A stretch of 64,000 nucleotides of DNA, taken from contig NZ_QCZE01000001.1 in NCBI RefSeq assembly GCF_003075035.1, forward strand, positions 2,046,759-2,110,758, given 5' to 3'. A program made the translations under genes and the position numbers. Shown here piece after piece: positions 51,789 to 60,553 of this stretch; position 1 is the first letter of the stretch; every line of letters begins with the position of its first letter. This DNA is from Zobellella maritima. GTDB lineage: Bacteria > Pseudomonadota > Gammaproteobacteria > Enterobacterales > Aeromonadaceae. Below the pieces are notes generated by a model that saw nothing but the letters and a program-made list of their open reading frames with translations, ran no database searches and had not been told where the DNA came from.

Positions 51789-53255
51789 TCAGCAGCACCA
51801 GGGGTTGGGCGTATCGCTCAGCCCCACATAGATGCTTTTCTGCTGCATATAGGCCAGCACGCCCTCGCGCCCTTTCTCCCGGCCCAGGCCACTTTCCTTG
51901 TAGCCCCCGAAGGGGGCGGATACGGAAAACTTCTTGTAGGTGTTGATCCAGACGGTGCCGCACTCGAGCTGTCGTGCCAGACGCCAGGCCCTGCGGAAGT
52001 CCTCACTCCAGATACCGGCGGCCAGGCCGAAGATACTGTCATTGGCCTGGCCGAGCAGGTCCGCCTCGTCTTCGAAGCGGATCACCACCAGCACAGGGCC
52101 GAAAATCTCTTCCTGACACACCCGCGCGCCGTTGTTCAGGCCGGTGATAATGGTGGGCGGGTAGAAACTGCCATTGGCCAGCGGCCCTTCGCTCAGCCGC
52201 TCGCCGCCGCACAGTACTTCGCCGCCTTCCTCACGGGCCAGCGCCACGTAGTCGGCCACGGACTGCAGGTGCGCCTCGCTGATAAGCGGCCCCATGTGGG
52301 TTCCATCCTGCTCGGGATGGCCGACCCTCAGTTCCCGGGTCAGGGTCAGCAGCCGGTCCATAAAGCGCTCATAAACGGCGCCGTGCACAAACAGCCGTGA
52401 GCCGGCGATGCAGGCCTGACCGGCTGAGCTGAAGATGCCGTAGACCACGCCCTTGGCCGCCAGCTCGATATCGGCGTCTTCCAGCACTATGGTCGGCGAC
52501 TTGCCGCCCAGCTCCAGGGAGGTGGGGATCAACTTGTCGGCGGCGATATGGGCCAGGCTGCGGCCGGTATTGGTGCCGCCGGTAAAGGAAATCTTGCGCA
52601 CCAGGGGATGACGCACCAGGGCATCGCCAACCACGGAGCCACGTCCGGGCAGTATGCTCAGCAGGCCCTTGGGCAGGCCCGCTTCCTCGAACAGCCTGGC
52701 CAGTTCCAGCGCCGCCAGCGGCGTGGCGTCGGCGGGCTTGAGCAGCACCGCATTGCCGCCGGCCAGGGCCGGTGCAATCTTTTGCATTTCGCTGGCGATG
52801 GGCGAGTTCCAGGGGGTAATGGCCGCCACCACGCCGATGGGCTCGTGTACGCTCAGGGTCATGAAGTCGGCGGACCGCTGGGAAGTGAGCTGCTCGTCCA
52901 GGGTTTCGCAGGCGGCGGCGAAGTAACGGGCGGTGCCCGCCGCGCTGGCCACCAGGCCACGGGTTTCCGCCAGGGGTTTACCGTTGTCCCGGGTCTGCAA
53001 GGCCGCCAGCTGCTCCAGCCGCGCTTCAATCAGGTTGGCCACCTTGTAGAGGATGGCGGCCCGCTGATGGGGTAGCGCCTGACGCCAGGAAGGGGCCCGC
53101 CAGGCGCGCTCGGCCGCCTGCACCGCCTCTTCCACGTCTTCCCGGCTGGCGGTACTCAGCTCGGCATTGACGCTGCCGTCCGCCGGAAAACGGCTGACAC
53201 TGACCGGACCCCGCCCCTGGCGCCACTCGCCACCGATAAAAATAGGTCTAACCAT
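51789..53255 (-). CDS. Aldehyde dehydrogenase (ALDH superfamily)
   Basis: A 488-residue NAD(P)-dependent aldehyde dehydrogenase. ITPWNSP is the Asn-containing oxyanion block, SFTGGTNTGRSLA the cofactor loop, LELGGKSPTIVLEDADIE the catalytic-Glu region, and SSAGQACIAGSRL holds the nucleophilic Cys. The C-terminal PFGGYKESGLGREKG is complete. No signal peptide. It starts 11 bases after the preceding gene and lies 32 bases before the ThDP gene. It probably oxidises the aldehyde made by that enzyme. The closest relatives by motif are the 5-carboxymethyl-2-hydroxymuconate semialdehyde and betaine aldehyde dehydrogenase groups. Confidence 0.92.
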   Translation of the reverse strand: MVRPIFIGGEWRQGRGPVSVSRFPADGSVNAELSTASREDVEEAVQAAERAWRAPSWRQALPHQRAAILYKVANLIEARLEQLAALQTRDNGKPLAETRGLVASAAGTARYFAAACETLDEQLTSQRSADFMTLSVHEPIGVVAAITPWNSPIASEMQKIAPALAGGNAVLLKPADATPLAALELARLFEEAGLPKGLLSILPGRGSVVGDALVRHPLVRKISFTGGTNTGRSLAHIAADKLIPTSLELGGKSPTIVLEDADIELAAKGVVYGIFSSAGQACIAGSRLFVHGAVYERFMDRLLTLTRELRVGHPEQDGTHMGPLISEAHLQSVADYVALAREEGGEVLCGGERLSEGPLANGSFYPPTIITGLNNGARVCQEEIFGPVLVVIRFEDEADLLGQANDSIFGLAAGIWSEDFRRAWRLARQLECGTVWINTYKKFSVSAPFGGYKESGLGREKGREGVLAYMQQKSIYVGLSDTPNPWCC

Positions 53256-53266
53256 GACTCAACTCC

Positions 53267-54058
53267 TTAAATAAGCACGGTGTCGGTGCAGTGCCGACAG
53301 GCCCGGACCACGCTTAGCGCCGCCAGGGTGGAGGTTTTCGGATTGCTGGCCAGCGGTTGTCCGCTCAGCTCAATGCTCAGCTCCCCGAACCGTCCCTGAG
53401 CCAGGATGCTGTGTTTGTTGCTGCTACTGGCGGGATCCACCGTCAGCTCGACCCGCGTGTTGTCCATGCCAAGGCCGGCCAGGGCGACGGTCGCCGCCAC
53501 GTTGGCATTGGCCGGAAAACGCAGCGCCGCCTCCCGGGCCGAGCCGCGGAAAAACACAGTCGGCTCGGTCACGGCGTCCAGGTCTATCAGGGCTTCGGCC
53601 GGGCTGCCGCGCCAGCTTTGCGGGCTCTTGCGACCGCTGTAGACCACCGATTCCAGGCCCCCTTCACGGGCCGCGGCCAGGCCGTCGACCCCGGCAATGG
53701 CGCCGGCCAGGGCCAGGATACGCCCACCACCCTGCTGTGCCGCGATCCGCAGGCTCTGCAACAGCTCATCATCGGCCAACGCGCCGACTGAAATCAGTCC
53801 CAGCGTCCAGCCCTTGGTCAGCACTCTGGCGCCATGCTCGCGCACCGCCCCCTGGCCGGCGCATTCCACCACCAGATCCGGTGCCTGGTCGCACTCGTCG
53901 ATATGACTCAGTACCCGGACCGAGGGACCGAGCTCGGCCTGCACCTCATCGACCCGGGCAGGGGACACCAGCAACCATTTCAGCACCAGTTCGTCCGGCA
54001 GCAGGGAGGCCACCTCCCTCCCCATGGCGCCGAACCCGATCATCATCAGTTGTTTCAA
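53267..54058 (-). CDS. L-aspartate dehydrogenase-like (NadX family) protein
   Basis: A 263-residue dehydrogenase. The N-terminal Rossmann motif is MIGFGAMGREVASLL and the second domain has LRFPANANVAATVALAGLGMDNTRVELTVDP, the conserved NANVAA...AGLG...T block of NadX. Authentic NadX oxidises L-aspartate to iminoaspartate for NAD synthesis, but no nadA/nadC is near. Its place in an aromatic catabolic operon suggests a different amino- or imino-acid substrate. The start is TTG with AGGAGAG 6 bases upstream; the first internal ATG is four codons later and has no site. Confidence 0.82.
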   Translation of the reverse strand: MKQLMMIGFGAMGREVASLLPDELVLKWLLVSPARVDEVQAELGPSVRVLSHIDECDQAPDLVVECAGQGAVREHGARVLTKGWTLGLISVGALADDELLQSLRIAAQQGGGRILALAGAIAGVDGLAAAREGGLESVVYSGRKSPQSWRGSPAEALIDLDAVTEPTVFFRGSAREAALRFPANANVAATVALAGLGMDNTRVELTVDPASSSNKHSILAQGRFGELSIELSGQPLASNPKTSTLAALSVVRACRHCTDTVLI

Positions 54059-54069
54059 GACGCTCTCTC

Positions 54070-54864
54070 CTACAGGTGCTTGTTAAAACCGCCGGACACA
54101 TCCAGGGTGGCGCCCGAGGTATAGGACGCCAGCGGCGAGGCTAGGAACACCAGGGCCCGGGCCGGCTCCTGCGGCTTGCCCAGACGCCCCATGGGAATGC
54201 CCCGCCGCGCGGCGATGGTTGCAGTCCACTGCTCCCAGCTGCTTTCACGATCGCTGCGCTCGGCAAAGCGCCGGCGCCACTGGTCAGACTCCACCATGCC
54301 GAGCAGGATGGAATTGACCCTTATGCCCTTGGCCGCAAACTCGTGGGCCAATGAATGGGTCAGGTTGAGCAACGCCGCCCGCGCCGCCGAGGTGGCAATC
54401 ATGTGCGGCTCAGGCTGCAACGCCAACAGTGAGTTCACATTGGTAATTGACGGGCACTCAGACTGTTCCAGCAACGGCAGGAATGCTTTGACCGGGTAGA
54501 TCACGCTGAAGGTCTTGAGCCGGGTCTCGTTGAGCCAGTCGTCATCCGTGGTGTCGGCAAAGCCGGATACCCGGCCCTGGCCAGCGTTGTTGATCAACAG
54601 ATCGGCGCCGCCGAAGCGGGCCTTGACCTGGCCGGCGAATGCCTCGACCTGGGACTTGTCGAGCACATCACAAGCTACCGTCAGGTAATCGGCACCGGGA
54701 AAGGCCGCGGCAATCTCCTGCTCCGAGGCCGCCAGACGCTCGGGATTACGGCCGCACCAGGCGACCCTGGCGCCTTCGGCCAACAGCAGGCGCACCGTCT
54801 CCAGGCCGATACCGGAGGAGCCGCCGGTGACCACGGCCACCTTGCCTTCTAGATTAAAACTCAT
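54070..54864 (-). CDS. SDR family oxidoreductase of the catabolic operon (first SDR)
   Basis: A 264-residue classical SDR: TGGSSGIGLE (cofactor), INNAGQG, and LASPLASYTSGATLDVSGGFNKHL at the C-terminus. At the active-site position it reads NSLLALQPEPHMIATSAARAAL, where the expected Tyr-x3-Lys is replaced by Thr-Ser-Ala-Ala-Arg. The catalytic Tyr and Lys therefore appear to be missing, and the protein may be a non-canonical or degenerate SDR. It overlaps the hydrolase gene by 11 bases. GAGGTGA precedes the ATG. Confidence 0.82.
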   Translation of the reverse strand: MSFNLEGKVAVVTGGSSGIGLETVRLLLAEGARVAWCGRNPERLAASEQEIAAAFPGADYLTVACDVLDKSQVEAFAGQVKARFGGADLLINNAGQGRVSGFADTTDDDWLNETRLKTFSVIYPVKAFLPLLEQSECPSITNVNSLLALQPEPHMIATSAARAALLNLTHSLAHEFAAKGIRVNSILLGMVESDQWRRRFAERSDRESSWEQWTATIAARRGIPMGRLGKPQEPARALVFLASPLASYTSGATLDVSGGFNKHL

Positions 54865-55720
54865 TATTCACCTCGCTAACGGATGACAGCAGCGTCTGAT
54901 CGATCCGGATCAGGGCCTGGTTAAAACGCTCGGGTTGGTCGATATAGCTGGCATGCCCCGCCCCCGCCAATGGCACAGCCATGGCACGCCCATGGCGCGC
55001 AATCAGCTGCTCCACCCCGGTGGGCGCGGTGATCACGTCTTCTTCACCGTAGATAACCCCGAGCCGATGCCCATAGCCGGTCAGGTAGTTCCAGATATCG
55101 TCATAAGCCAGCAGATAGGAAGCGGCGAGGAAACCGTCAAAATGCAGTCCCATCATGCCCTGCGCCACCAGCTCCAACTGGGCTTCACTGGCATGCTGGG
55201 ACAGCAATACCGGCCCTCGCGCCGCCGCCAGCCCCCGGTGACCGAGCTTGCGCAACATCTCGGGCCGCTGCCGATATACCCGCAGCTGGGTATCGGCGTC
55301 CGCATGGCCGTAGCCCTGGGCCGGATTGGCCAGCACCAGGCCGCGAATCCGTCCGGGATAGCGGTCGGCATAAGCCGCCACTATCATGGCGCCGAGCGAA
55401 TGACCGAGCAGCAGCGGCTGCTCCAGACCCAAGCCCTCGATCAGCCCGTGCAACATTTCGGCATATTCCAGGGCGGAAGGCGCGTCGTTTGCCAACACTT
55501 CACTCTGGCCATAACCGGGGGCGTCCCAGGCCACCAGGGTGTAATCGGCCGCCAGTTGCTCCAGCTGATTGACCCAAGAGCCGGAACCGGAGCTGATACC
55601 GTGCAGCAGGACGATGGCCGGGCCTTGGCCGGCAAGCCGGTAGGCCAGTCGCCGCCCGTTTACCAGCCGAGTCTGCGGCGGGAAACGCAACAACTTGTCA
55701 GTCAAACTGGAGCCATTCAT
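54854..55720 (-). CDS. Alpha/beta hydrolase (meta-cleavage-product hydrolase type)
   Basis: A 288-residue hydrolase. LLHGISSGSGSW is the oxyanion-hole segment, the nucleophile is Ser108 in GHSLGAM, the acid is Asp in YGEEDVIT and the His lies in GAGHASYID. This layout is that of carbon-carbon hydrolases such as MhpC/BphD, which cleave ring-fission products. The ATG at 55720 starts 2 bases after the cupin stop; the frame runs further upstream through the cupin gene only by chance. It follows an extradiol dioxygenase in the same operon, so a role on a ring-cleavage product is likely. Confidence 0.85.
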   Translation of the reverse strand: MNGSSLTDKLLRFPPQTRLVNGRRLAYRLAGQGPAIVLLHGISSGSGSWVNQLEQLAADYTLVAWDAPGYGQSEVLANDAPSALEYAEMLHGLIEGLGLEQPLLLGHSLGAMIVAAYADRYPGRIRGLVLANPAQGYGHADADTQLRVYRQRPEMLRKLGHRGLAAARGPVLLSQHASEAQLELVAQGMMGLHFDGFLAASYLLAYDDIWNYLTGYGHRLGVIYGEEDVITAPTGVEQLIARHGRAMAVPLAGAGHASYIDQPERFNQALIRIDQTLLSSVSEVNNEF

Positions 55721-55722
55721 GA

Positions 55723-56244
55723 TCAGCCCCGCTTGATCTTGGACAGTGGATGATCTTCCGGATAGGTCGGAATGGTCGGCTTGTTCGCACCCAGCATGAC
55801 GCACATCAGCGCATCTTCCTGTCCCGGGTTGAACAGGCCTCGGTAGATCCCGGGAGGAATGGAGATCAGATCTCGCTCGTTCAGCCGGGTTTCGAATTTC
55901 TCCCCTTCGTGCTCGACGAACAAGTCGATGCTGCCGCGTAACATAAAGAACACTTCCTCCACGTCGTGATGCACGTGCAGCGGTCCTTCGCATTGGGCCG
56001 GCAGCACCATAGTGGAAAAGGTGAAGTGCTCTGATGGCACGGTATTGCTGTCACTCTTGACGCCGGCGGCCCCCGTGCCCATGTAACGCATCTGGGCGCG
56101 GCGATACTTGGGATCGAAGTCGGCCTGGAACTTCAGTGCCTCGAAGTCGTATCGACGGGTGGCGAAGCGGGCGATGCGGCTGTCCAGCCATTCACCCAGT
56201 GACTGCTCCTGCGGTTTATTCCAGGTTTCGAATTGTGCGTTCAT
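55723..56244 (-). CDS. Cupin-domain protein
   Basis: A 173-residue single-cupin protein. The metal motif GPLHVHHDVEEVFFMLRGSIDLFVE has the His-x-His...Glu set, and the second block (ERDLISIPPGIYRGLFNPG) lacks the usual second His, with Tyr-Arg at that position. An N-terminal extension of some 60 residues (LDSRIARFATRRYDFEALKFQADFDPKYRRAQMRYMG) is distinctive. Such cupins in catabolic operons act as isomerases, decarboxylases or dioxygenases. GAGGAAAG precedes the ATG. Confidence 0.8.
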   Translation of the reverse strand: MNAQFETWNKPQEQSLGEWLDSRIARFATRRYDFEALKFQADFDPKYRRAQMRYMGTGAAGVKSDSNTVPSEHFTFSTMVLPAQCEGPLHVHHDVEEVFFMLRGSIDLFVEHEGEKFETRLNERDLISIPPGIYRGLFNPGQEDALMCVMLGANKPTIPTYPEDHPLSKIKRG

Positions 56245-56324
56245 CGTCTTTCCTCACTTAGTGGGTTTATACCGCCCGGGCAGGCACATCCAGGCCCGGG
56301 CAGAACAGATCCGTGGTCGGGCTA

Positions 56325-57559
56325 TCAGTATTTTTTCACCAGGGGCAGCAGCACGAAGGAGCCGAGAACTGCTACAAACACCAGGAACAACAGGCCGAGA
56401 TTGAAGTCGCCGGTCTGGGTCACGATATAGCCCATGACCACAGGGGCGGCGGCACCGGCGAAGTTGCCGAAGCCGTTGAAAATGCCCCCGGCGGTGGCGC
56501 TGACGCTCGCCGGGGTGATCCTGGCCAGCAGGGCGAACACCGAAGACACCCCGAAGCCCCAGCTCATGGCGCTGACCGACATGGCCGCGATGGCCAGCAC
56601 CGCATCCTCTATCTTGAGCACCAGGTACATGCTGAGCCCGGCGATCAAGAGCCCGCCGAACACCTGGGCGGCCCGCTTGCCGGTCTTGTCAGACAGGAAG
56701 GCACCGGCGACTTCGCCCACCAGCATGGCGATAAAAGGCAGGGAAGAGAGGGTACCGAATTCCTTGAGGTTGACGCCCTTGGCTTCGATCAGATAGCTCG
56801 GCAGCCAGCCGTTCAGTCCCCACAGGTAGGTGAGCAGGGCGGTGTTGAACAGGCACACTGCCCAGAATGCCGGGGTCTTGAACAGCAACTGGCTGTTGCG
56901 AATATGCTGTTGCCAGCCAGCTTGGCATCGGCCTTGAGCTTGACGCCCTTCAGCCCCCAGAACACCACGGCCAGGGTGACCAGGGTCAGGGACGCCATCA
57001 CGAAGAAGGTCATCTGCCAGCCATGGGCACCCAGCACAAAGGAGGTGATGGGGAAACCCAGGGCGGCACCGATGGGGGTACCCAGCAGGAACATGGTACT
57101 GGCCCTGGCCTGCTGGCCGCTGCTATAGCATTGCTTGACGATGCTGTAGGCCAGCGCGAACAGCGGCCCCTCGGCGATACCCAGCAACACCCGCAGGAAC
57201 AGCAGCTGTTCATAGCTGGTGGCCAGCCCCATCAGCGCCATCAGCACACCCCAGGAGCCGACGCAGATCAGCAGGCAGGTCCTGGGATTGATGAGGTCAC
57301 CGACAAAACTCAGGAAGATGGAGGAAAAACCGTAGGCCAGCAGGAAACTGGTCATCAGCCAGCCCAGCTTGGTTTTGTCGGTGCCTATGCCCATCACGTC
57401 CTGGAACACGGGGTCGGAGAACAGCACGGCGATGCTGATCTTGTCGAAAAATGCCAGCACGACGCAGACCATCAGCACGACGGAAATCGACCATTGCTTG
57501 ATGGCGCTCGATTGCACCGGCATCTCGGAGTTCTCGATGGTTTCTTTCACTGTTTCCAT
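56325..57559 (-). pseudogene. MFS transporter of the catabolic operon, broken by a frameshift
   Basis: A 12-helix major-facilitator gene (GudP/ACS-like: FFDKISIAVLFSDPVFQDVMG, LGTPIGAALGFPITS) read in two frames. The first frame runs from 57559 to about 56915 and then degenerates (ATASCCSRPRHSGQ) to a stop at 56813. The second, in a different frame, carries the natural continuation (HIRNSQLLFKTPAFWAVCLFNTALLTYLWGL) to 56325. One missing base near 56921-56927 (minus strand GCCAAGCTGGCTGG) would restore a single frame of about 411 residues with KADAK joined to AGWQQ. It is either a true inactivation or a sequencing error. AAAGGG precedes the ATG. Confidence 0.8.
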
Positions 57560-57581
57560 ACTTATATACCCTTTATTCCCT

Positions 57582-58802
57582 TTAAGGTTTCAATGTCATT
57601 AAATTGACCGTCGGATCGGCGAGTTGATCGGCGGGCAATACGGTGCCGGCTTTCAGCCAGCGTTTGCCGAGCTTGACCAATTTGGCGTCATTGACCGCGA
57701 TCATCGACTCCAGCCGGCCATCATTATCGAGATAAATAAAAGAGAGCTGGTTATCCCCGCTCTGGCGCAACACCAGACGACTGTCGGTGGTGGCCGGCGT
57801 GCCCAGGATCTGGATATTGCGGTCATATTGATCGGACCAGATCCAGGGATCGTCCTGGTAGGGACTGTCCTGGCCCAGCATGGCCTTGGCCGCCGAAATG
57901 GCCTGGTTCTGCGCATTGGCCCAGGACTGGATGCAAAATCCCAGCTTGGGGTGAATGGCCACGTCACCGGCGGCATAGATATCCGGATCCGAGGTCTGCC
58001 CCTGTTCATCGACGATAAGCCCCTGTCCCATTGCCAGGCCTGCATCCCGACCCAACTCGGCAGCAATTTCCGCCCCGGCACCAACCACTACCGCATCCAC
58101 CTCGGCCAGCACCTGCCCAGCCCGGCACAGGTTGAGGGTGCCGGAATCGGCAGCCACCAAATCGATAAGGCCACAATCCAACCGAACCTCGACCCCTTGA
58201 TGCTGATGCAGCTCGCATAGAAAGTCAGATACCTCGGGGCGTACGCTGCGGGCACAGAGCCGCTCGCCCAGTTCAAACAGGCTGACCTCGACCCCTTTTT
58301 TACGGGCCGTGGCCGCCACTTCCAAACCGATCCAGCCGCCGCCCAAAATAGCCAGCCTCTTGCCCGGTTGCAGCCGGGCGCCCAGCCGCTGGGCATCGGC
58401 CAGGGTCCGCACCGTAAACACATTGGGCAGGTTCTGCCATTCCTGCACCGGGAGCCGGGCCCGGCTCCCGGTGGCGATCAGCAGCTTGTCGTAGGCCAGC
58501 ACGGCGCCGCTATCGAGGGAGACGGTATGTTCCCCGGGATCGATGGCCGTGGCACGTGCCGGCTTGTGCCAGTCGATATCCATGGCGGCCACCGCTTCGT
58601 CGGAAAACAGCTGCAACGCCTTGGGGTCCATCTCGCCGGCTAACACCTGCTTGGACAGAGGCGGACGCTCGTAGAAAATGCTGTGTTCGTCGGACACCAC
58701 CGACAACAACCCGGTAAAGCCCTGCTGACGCAGGGTATGGGCTGCCCAGGCTCCCGCCTGGCCGGCACCGATGATCACGATGCGGGAAACTGAGGTAGTC
58801 AT
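57582..58802 (-). CDS. FAD-dependent ferredoxin reductase of the Rieske oxygenase
   Basis: A 406-residue NAD(P)H:ferredoxin reductase of the BphA4/rubredoxin-reductase type. FAD binding is IVIIGAGQAGAWAAHTLR near the N-terminus, the NAD motif is LAILGGGWIGLEVAATARKKG in the middle, and IYAAGDVAIHP binds FAD again. The C-terminal domain (QYDRNIQILGTP...LVKLGKRWLKAGTVL) completes the fold. It passes electrons from NADH to the Rieske ferredoxin at 61936. It begins 4 bases after the extradiol dioxygenase gene, with GAGAGGC upstream. Confidence 0.92.
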   Translation of the reverse strand: MTTSVSRIVIIGAGQAGAWAAHTLRQQGFTGLLSVVSDEHSIFYERPPLSKQVLAGEMDPKALQLFSDEAVAAMDIDWHKPARATAIDPGEHTVSLDSGAVLAYDKLLIATGSRARLPVQEWQNLPNVFTVRTLADAQRLGARLQPGKRLAILGGGWIGLEVAATARKKGVEVSLFELGERLCARSVRPEVSDFLCELHQHQGVEVRLDCGLIDLVAADSGTLNLCRAGQVLAEVDAVVVGAGAEIAAELGRDAGLAMGQGLIVDEQGQTSDPDIYAAGDVAIHPKLGFCIQSWANAQNQAISAAKAMLGQDSPYQDDPWIWSDQYDRNIQILGTPATTDSRLVLRQSGDNQLSFIYLDNDGRLESMIAVNDAKLVKLGKRWLKAGTVLPADQLADPTVNLMTLKP

Positions 58803-58806
58803 AAGC

Positions 58807-59739
58807 TTATGCCTCTCGCTTGAGCTGACGGCGGGTATGGCCGTCCAGGCCCCCTTCCACCGCCCACTCGGTAAACAGCTCGAGCTTGTGCTCCATGGTT
58901 CTTGGCTGCCAGGCCGAGGTCAGGTAGTCGTCGTTGGTGTAGTACTCGAAGGCACCACCCAAGGGGCTGTTGACATACCAGAAATAGGCGGAAGAGATCG
59001 GATGGCGGCCCGGGCCGAGGAAGGTGGACCAGCCCTTGCGGTTCATCGCCATGCCGGCGCCGATCACTTCATGGATATCCCGCACCGTAAAGGCGACGTG
59101 GTTCAGCCCGGCCGGTTTGCCCGGCACGTGCAACAGGAAGATGTCATGATGATGGCCTTCGGCGGCACAGCGCATAAAGGCGCCCTTGCCCTCATAGCAA
59201 TCGGACAGGTGGAAACCCAGCCGGTCGCGATAGAAGGCTTCGGTGGTGGCCAGATCCGGGGTGAAAAACACCACATGGCCGACGCCGATCGGCTCGCCCC
59301 GCTCATAGACGGGGCTGGCTTCATCCACCCGGCGGATATCGCCGTACTGGTTGATCGGCGCTACTTGCAGCTCAACCGGACTCAGGGAGCTGACCCGGAA
59401 GGTCAGGCTCATACCGTTGGGGTCGCGGCAGCTCAGGCTGTCGGCCGTGCGGACGAAGCCTTCGCAACCGGCCAGACGGTCGGCCAGGATATCGAGATCG
59501 GCCGCATCACTCAGACCCCAGACCACTTCGCGCAAGGTCGAGCCCGGCTCGAACGCCGACGGCAGGCGGGCGTCGTCCGCATCAAACAGATAAATGCGGC
59601 TCTGATTCAGGGTGCTGTAGAGATCGGCGCCGTCAATATCGCTCTGTATCTGGGTCAGACCGAAGTCGGCCAGGAAACCGGCTGCTTTCTGTCTGTCCTC
59701 TACCCCGAATTTCAGGGCTTCAATTCCGGTAATCTTCAT
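58807..59739 (-). CDS. Extradiol ring-cleavage dioxygenase, VOC family (two-domain)
   Basis: A 310-residue protein of two vicinal-oxygen-chelate modules. The second, catalytic half has the metal triad layout: first His in GVGHVVFFTPD, second His in GLNHVAFTV and Glu in GAFEYYTND. The substrate-side HHHDIFLLH and WYVNSPLGG are typical of type I extradiol enzymes such as catechol 2,3-dioxygenases and their kin. The N-terminal half (ITGIEALKFGVEDRQKAAGFLADFGL) has lost the metal residues, also as usual. GAGAG precedes the ATG at 59739; a GTG two codons earlier is possible. It should open the ring of a catechol-like intermediate. Confidence 0.88.
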   Translation of the reverse strand: MKITGIEALKFGVEDRQKAAGFLADFGLTQIQSDIDGADLYSTLNQSRIYLFDADDARLPSAFEPGSTLREVVWGLSDAADLDILADRLAGCEGFVRTADSLSCRDPNGMSLTFRVSSLSPVELQVAPINQYGDIRRVDEASPVYERGEPIGVGHVVFFTPDLATTEAFYRDRLGFHLSDCYEGKGAFMRCAAEGHHHDIFLLHVPGKPAGLNHVAFTVRDIHEVIGAGMAMNRKGWSTFLGPGRHPISSAYFWYVNSPLGGAFEYYTNDDYLTSAWQPRTMEHKLELFTEWAVEGGLDGHTRRQLKREA

Positions 59740-59794
59740 GTTCACACTCTCTTTATGGTTGACTCGTCAGTACACCTGCGACCGGAATAAGGGC

Positions 59795-60553
59795 TCAGTT
59801 GAAAACGAAGCCGCCGTTCACCGGCAGGGTCTGTCCTGTCACGAAGGAGGATAGATCCGACAACAGGTAGAGCACGGCACCGTTGACATCTTCGGGCAAC
59901 TGAGGCCGGGACAGGGCTCGGCCGTCGACATACTGGTCGTGGCGGGCCTTGGGCACGTATTCGGTGGCCTCCACCAGGGTCAGGCCCGGGCAGATGACAT
60001 TGACGCAGATATTGAACTCACCCAACTCCCGAGCCATGGAGCGGGTCATGGAGATCACCGCCCCCTTGCTCGCCACATAGGCCATCAGCCTGGGCGCGCC
60101 CCATAGCGCGGTGTCGGAGGCGATATTGACAATCTTGCCCGCCGCCGAGCCTTTCAGATAAGGCACCGCCGCCCGGGAAATCAGCCAGGTGCCGCGCACA
60201 TTGACGGTCATCACCCGGTCCCAGACCTCGATATCCAGCTCGGTCATGTCGACGCCGCCGATCCCGGTGGCGATGGCACCGCAGTTGACCAGGCCGTCGA
60301 GGCCACCCAGCCAGTCGGCCGCCTGCTTGACACAGGCGTCGATGGACTCGGGACTGGCGAGATCCAGGGCCAGGCCCAGGGCCCGGTAGCCTTCACCGGC
60401 CAGCTTTTCGGCCTCTTGCCGCACCTGCTCGGCAAGAATATCGGCCATCACCAACTCAGCGCCGGCCACACAGGCCGCCCGGGCGAAGTCTCGGCCCAGG
60501 CCGCGGGCCCCGCCGGTTATCAGCAGCTTCTTGCCTTGCAGTAAGTTATGCAT
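59795..60553 (-). CDS. SDR family oxidoreductase of the catabolic operon (second SDR)
   Basis: A 252-residue classical SDR with an intact active site: TGGARGLGRDFA (cofactor), NCGAIATG, Ser in NIASDTALWG, Tyr-Val-Ala-Ser-Lys as YVASKGA, and FVTGQTLPVNGGFVFN at the end. Its start overlaps the Rieske alpha gene by 8 bases. It is placed between the oxygenase and the extradiol enzyme, exactly where a cis-dihydrodiol dehydrogenase is needed to give a catechol. That is an inference from context, not from a specific motif. Confidence 0.88.
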   Translation of the reverse strand: MHNLLQGKKLLITGGARGLGRDFARAACVAGAELVMADILAEQVRQEAEKLAGEGYRALGLALDLASPESIDACVKQAADWLGGLDGLVNCGAIATGIGGVDMTELDIEVWDRVMTVNVRGTWLISRAAVPYLKGSAAGKIVNIASDTALWGAPRLMAYVASKGAVISMTRSMARELGEFNICVNVICPGLTLVEATEYVPKARHDQYVDGRALSRPQLPEDVNGAVLYLLSDLSSFVTGQTLPVNGGFVFN

